Origin: Spirochaetia bacterium
GTDB taxonomy: Bacteria > Spirochaetota > Spirochaetia > Treponematales > Breznakiellaceae
Direction: 5' to 3'
Length of the DNA stretch: 6,453 nt
Assembly: GCA_025997715.1 (NCBI GenBank)
Contig: BNUY01000154.1
Location: 1-6,453 of the forward strand
Below are positions 5,826-6,453 of this stretch, piece by piece. The notes beneath the pieces were generated by a model. It was not told the origin of the DNA. It searched no databases and saw nothing but the letters and a program-made list of their open reading frames with translations. The position numbers were made by a program, and so were the translations under genes. Positions within the stretch are counted from its first letter, which is position 1. Each line of letters starts with the position of its first letter.

Positions 5826-5939
5826 ATGGGCAACATATTGATTGTCGGCGCGGGAATCGCCGGGTTAAGTGCGGGTATCTATGCACGGAAAAGCGGGTTT
5901 GAGGTAACGATTTACGAATCCCCCAACGATCACGCCGGA
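5826..5939 (+). pseudogene. N-terminal fragment of a phytoene-desaturase-like FAD oxidoreductase
   Basis: The first 38 codons read MGNILIVGAGIAGLSAGIYA then RKSGFEVTIYESPNDHAG. This is a textbook FAD-binding Rossmann start: GxGxxG at residues 8-13, extended as GAGIAGLSAG, with the acidic residue at the end of the second strand (Glu31) that binds the FAD ribose. It fits the phytoene dehydrogenase/COG1233 group, whose members (about 500 aa) oxidise or isomerise polyenes or have unknown substrates. After Gly38 the expected GGxCT-x-W continuation is missing; the frame runs on to a TAA/TGA-type stop at 6072-6074, but that stretch is antisense to the minus-strand fragment and has no family pattern. 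The start has a good ribosome site, so a truncated peptide could be made. Together with the minus-strand fragment it looks like one gene with its interior inverted. Confidence 0.8.
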
Positions 5940-6452
5940 AGCTTTGCCATCCGTAACCAGCACCTTTTCTACTTTTTTTCCATACCGGATAATGCCCCCC
6001 AGTTCTTCAAAGCGCTTTGCCATATTCGCCGCCAGGACGAGGGAGCCCCCTTCAATGTACCCGCCGGCACCTGAAGCGAGGCAGCCCAGGGTCACCAGGA
6101 GCGCGGTGGTGTCGTAATCAGGATTCACCACGGAAGTCAGCAGCAGCCGGATTGCCGGATGCTTAAACCGCGCCGCGTAGTCCTTGACCGAAACTGCGCT
6201 CAGGGGAAGGATGCGCAAAAGGGCGGGCAGCATTTTGATGAGAGTCAGAACAGAAGGAGCTTTTCGGGCGGCCTTAAGCAGGAGAATATCCAGAACCGGC
6301 ACACTGAAGGCGATAAACCGGGTAATGTCCCTGCACAGTTCCCGTATTCGCGCCGTATCTTCCGGTGACACCTCGCATAAATGGGCTTCCAGCTTCGCAA
6401 CATCCCGGTATAAACAAACCTGCATTCTGCCGGTGGTACCGTCCCGCCAGTC
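5928..6452 (-). pseudogene. Internal segment of a phytoene-desaturase-like oxidoreductase, inverted relative to its start
   Basis: The minus-strand frame enters from the right edge already open: DWRDGTTGRM precedes the first visible ATG (6425-6423), so that ATG is internal. It continues with LYRDVAKLEAHLCEVSPEDT, a helical hydrophobic stretch, NPDYDTTALLVTLGCLASGA, then GGYIEGGSLVLAANMAKRFE and YGKKVEKVLVTDGKASGV. The order 'lYxDvdkLExhLxElsPED', 'GGYIEGGS-x-x-LAxNMxKRFxELGG' and 'V-x-K-I/V-L-V-x-x-GKAxGV' is the central region of COG1233/CrtI-like FAD oxidoreductases, about residues 90-260. After GVI (5928) similarity stops; the last residues before the TAA at 5867-5865 are antisense of the plus-strand start. 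The N-terminal 90 or so residues may lie beyond the window or be the piece found at 5826-5939. It contains no FAD-binding motif in view and would be inactive as it stands. Confidence 0.8.
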
Positions 6453-6453
6453 G

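Noticed and set aside
5940..6074. Continuation of the plus-strand oxidoreductase frame as real protein
   Set aside because: The residues after codon 38 show no family pattern and are the complement of a minus-strand segment that does.
1..6453. CRISPR array, tRNA or rRNA gene, insertion sequence
   Set aside because: No regularly spaced repeats, tRNA-like cloverleaf, rRNA sequence, transposase frame or terminal inverted repeats were recognised on either strand.

Overview
The window looks like a chromosomal segment of a host-associated spirochaete, most likely a gut Treponema. The clues are three lipoproteins with the loose lipoboxes typical of spirochaetes, a CsgG-like lipoprotein with a TPR-like tail of a kind I associate with treponemes, a retropepsin-like/DUF5678-like gene pair, and an eroded RelB/DinJ-YafQ toxin-antitoxin locus. 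This assignment rests on recalled family knowledge, not on a search.

Layout. Positions 1-763 (minus strand) hold two coupled genes: a small DUF5678-like protein followed by a retropepsin-like aspartic protease that runs off the left edge. A divergent intergenic region (764-879) separates them from a plus-strand operon (880-5262). The operon encodes a 635-aa CsgG-domain lipoprotein, a 346-aa LPP20-like lipoprotein, a 328-aa lipoprotein with a charged coiled-coil tail, and an unrecognised 140-aa cytoplasmic protein. Spacing is tight (14-nt overlap or 1-nt gap, 16 nt, 22 nt). The three lipoproteins probably act together at the periplasmic face of an outer-membrane or envelope complex; what they build is not shown by the sequence.

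Positions 5255-5599 (minus strand) are the wreck of a toxin-antitoxin operon. The antitoxin is frameshifted, and a deletion has joined its C-terminus to the middle of a YafQ-type toxin that keeps the central catalytic residues but lacks its N-terminus and normal C-terminus. A G-rich region with a four-run G-quadruplex motif and a 12-bp palindrome follows (5600-5825).

The right end (5826-6453) is the most striking part. A well-formed start of a phytoene-desaturase-like (COG1233-type) FAD oxidoreductase, with ribosome site and GxGxxG motif, runs on the plus strand for about 38 codons and then breaks. From the break point on, the minus strand encodes an internal segment of the same family, running inward from the right edge. 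The order and orientation are what an inversion inside one gene would produce. It could be a broken gene, a switchable (phase-variable) segment, or a fold-back assembly or amplification artefact; sequence beyond the right edge would decide.
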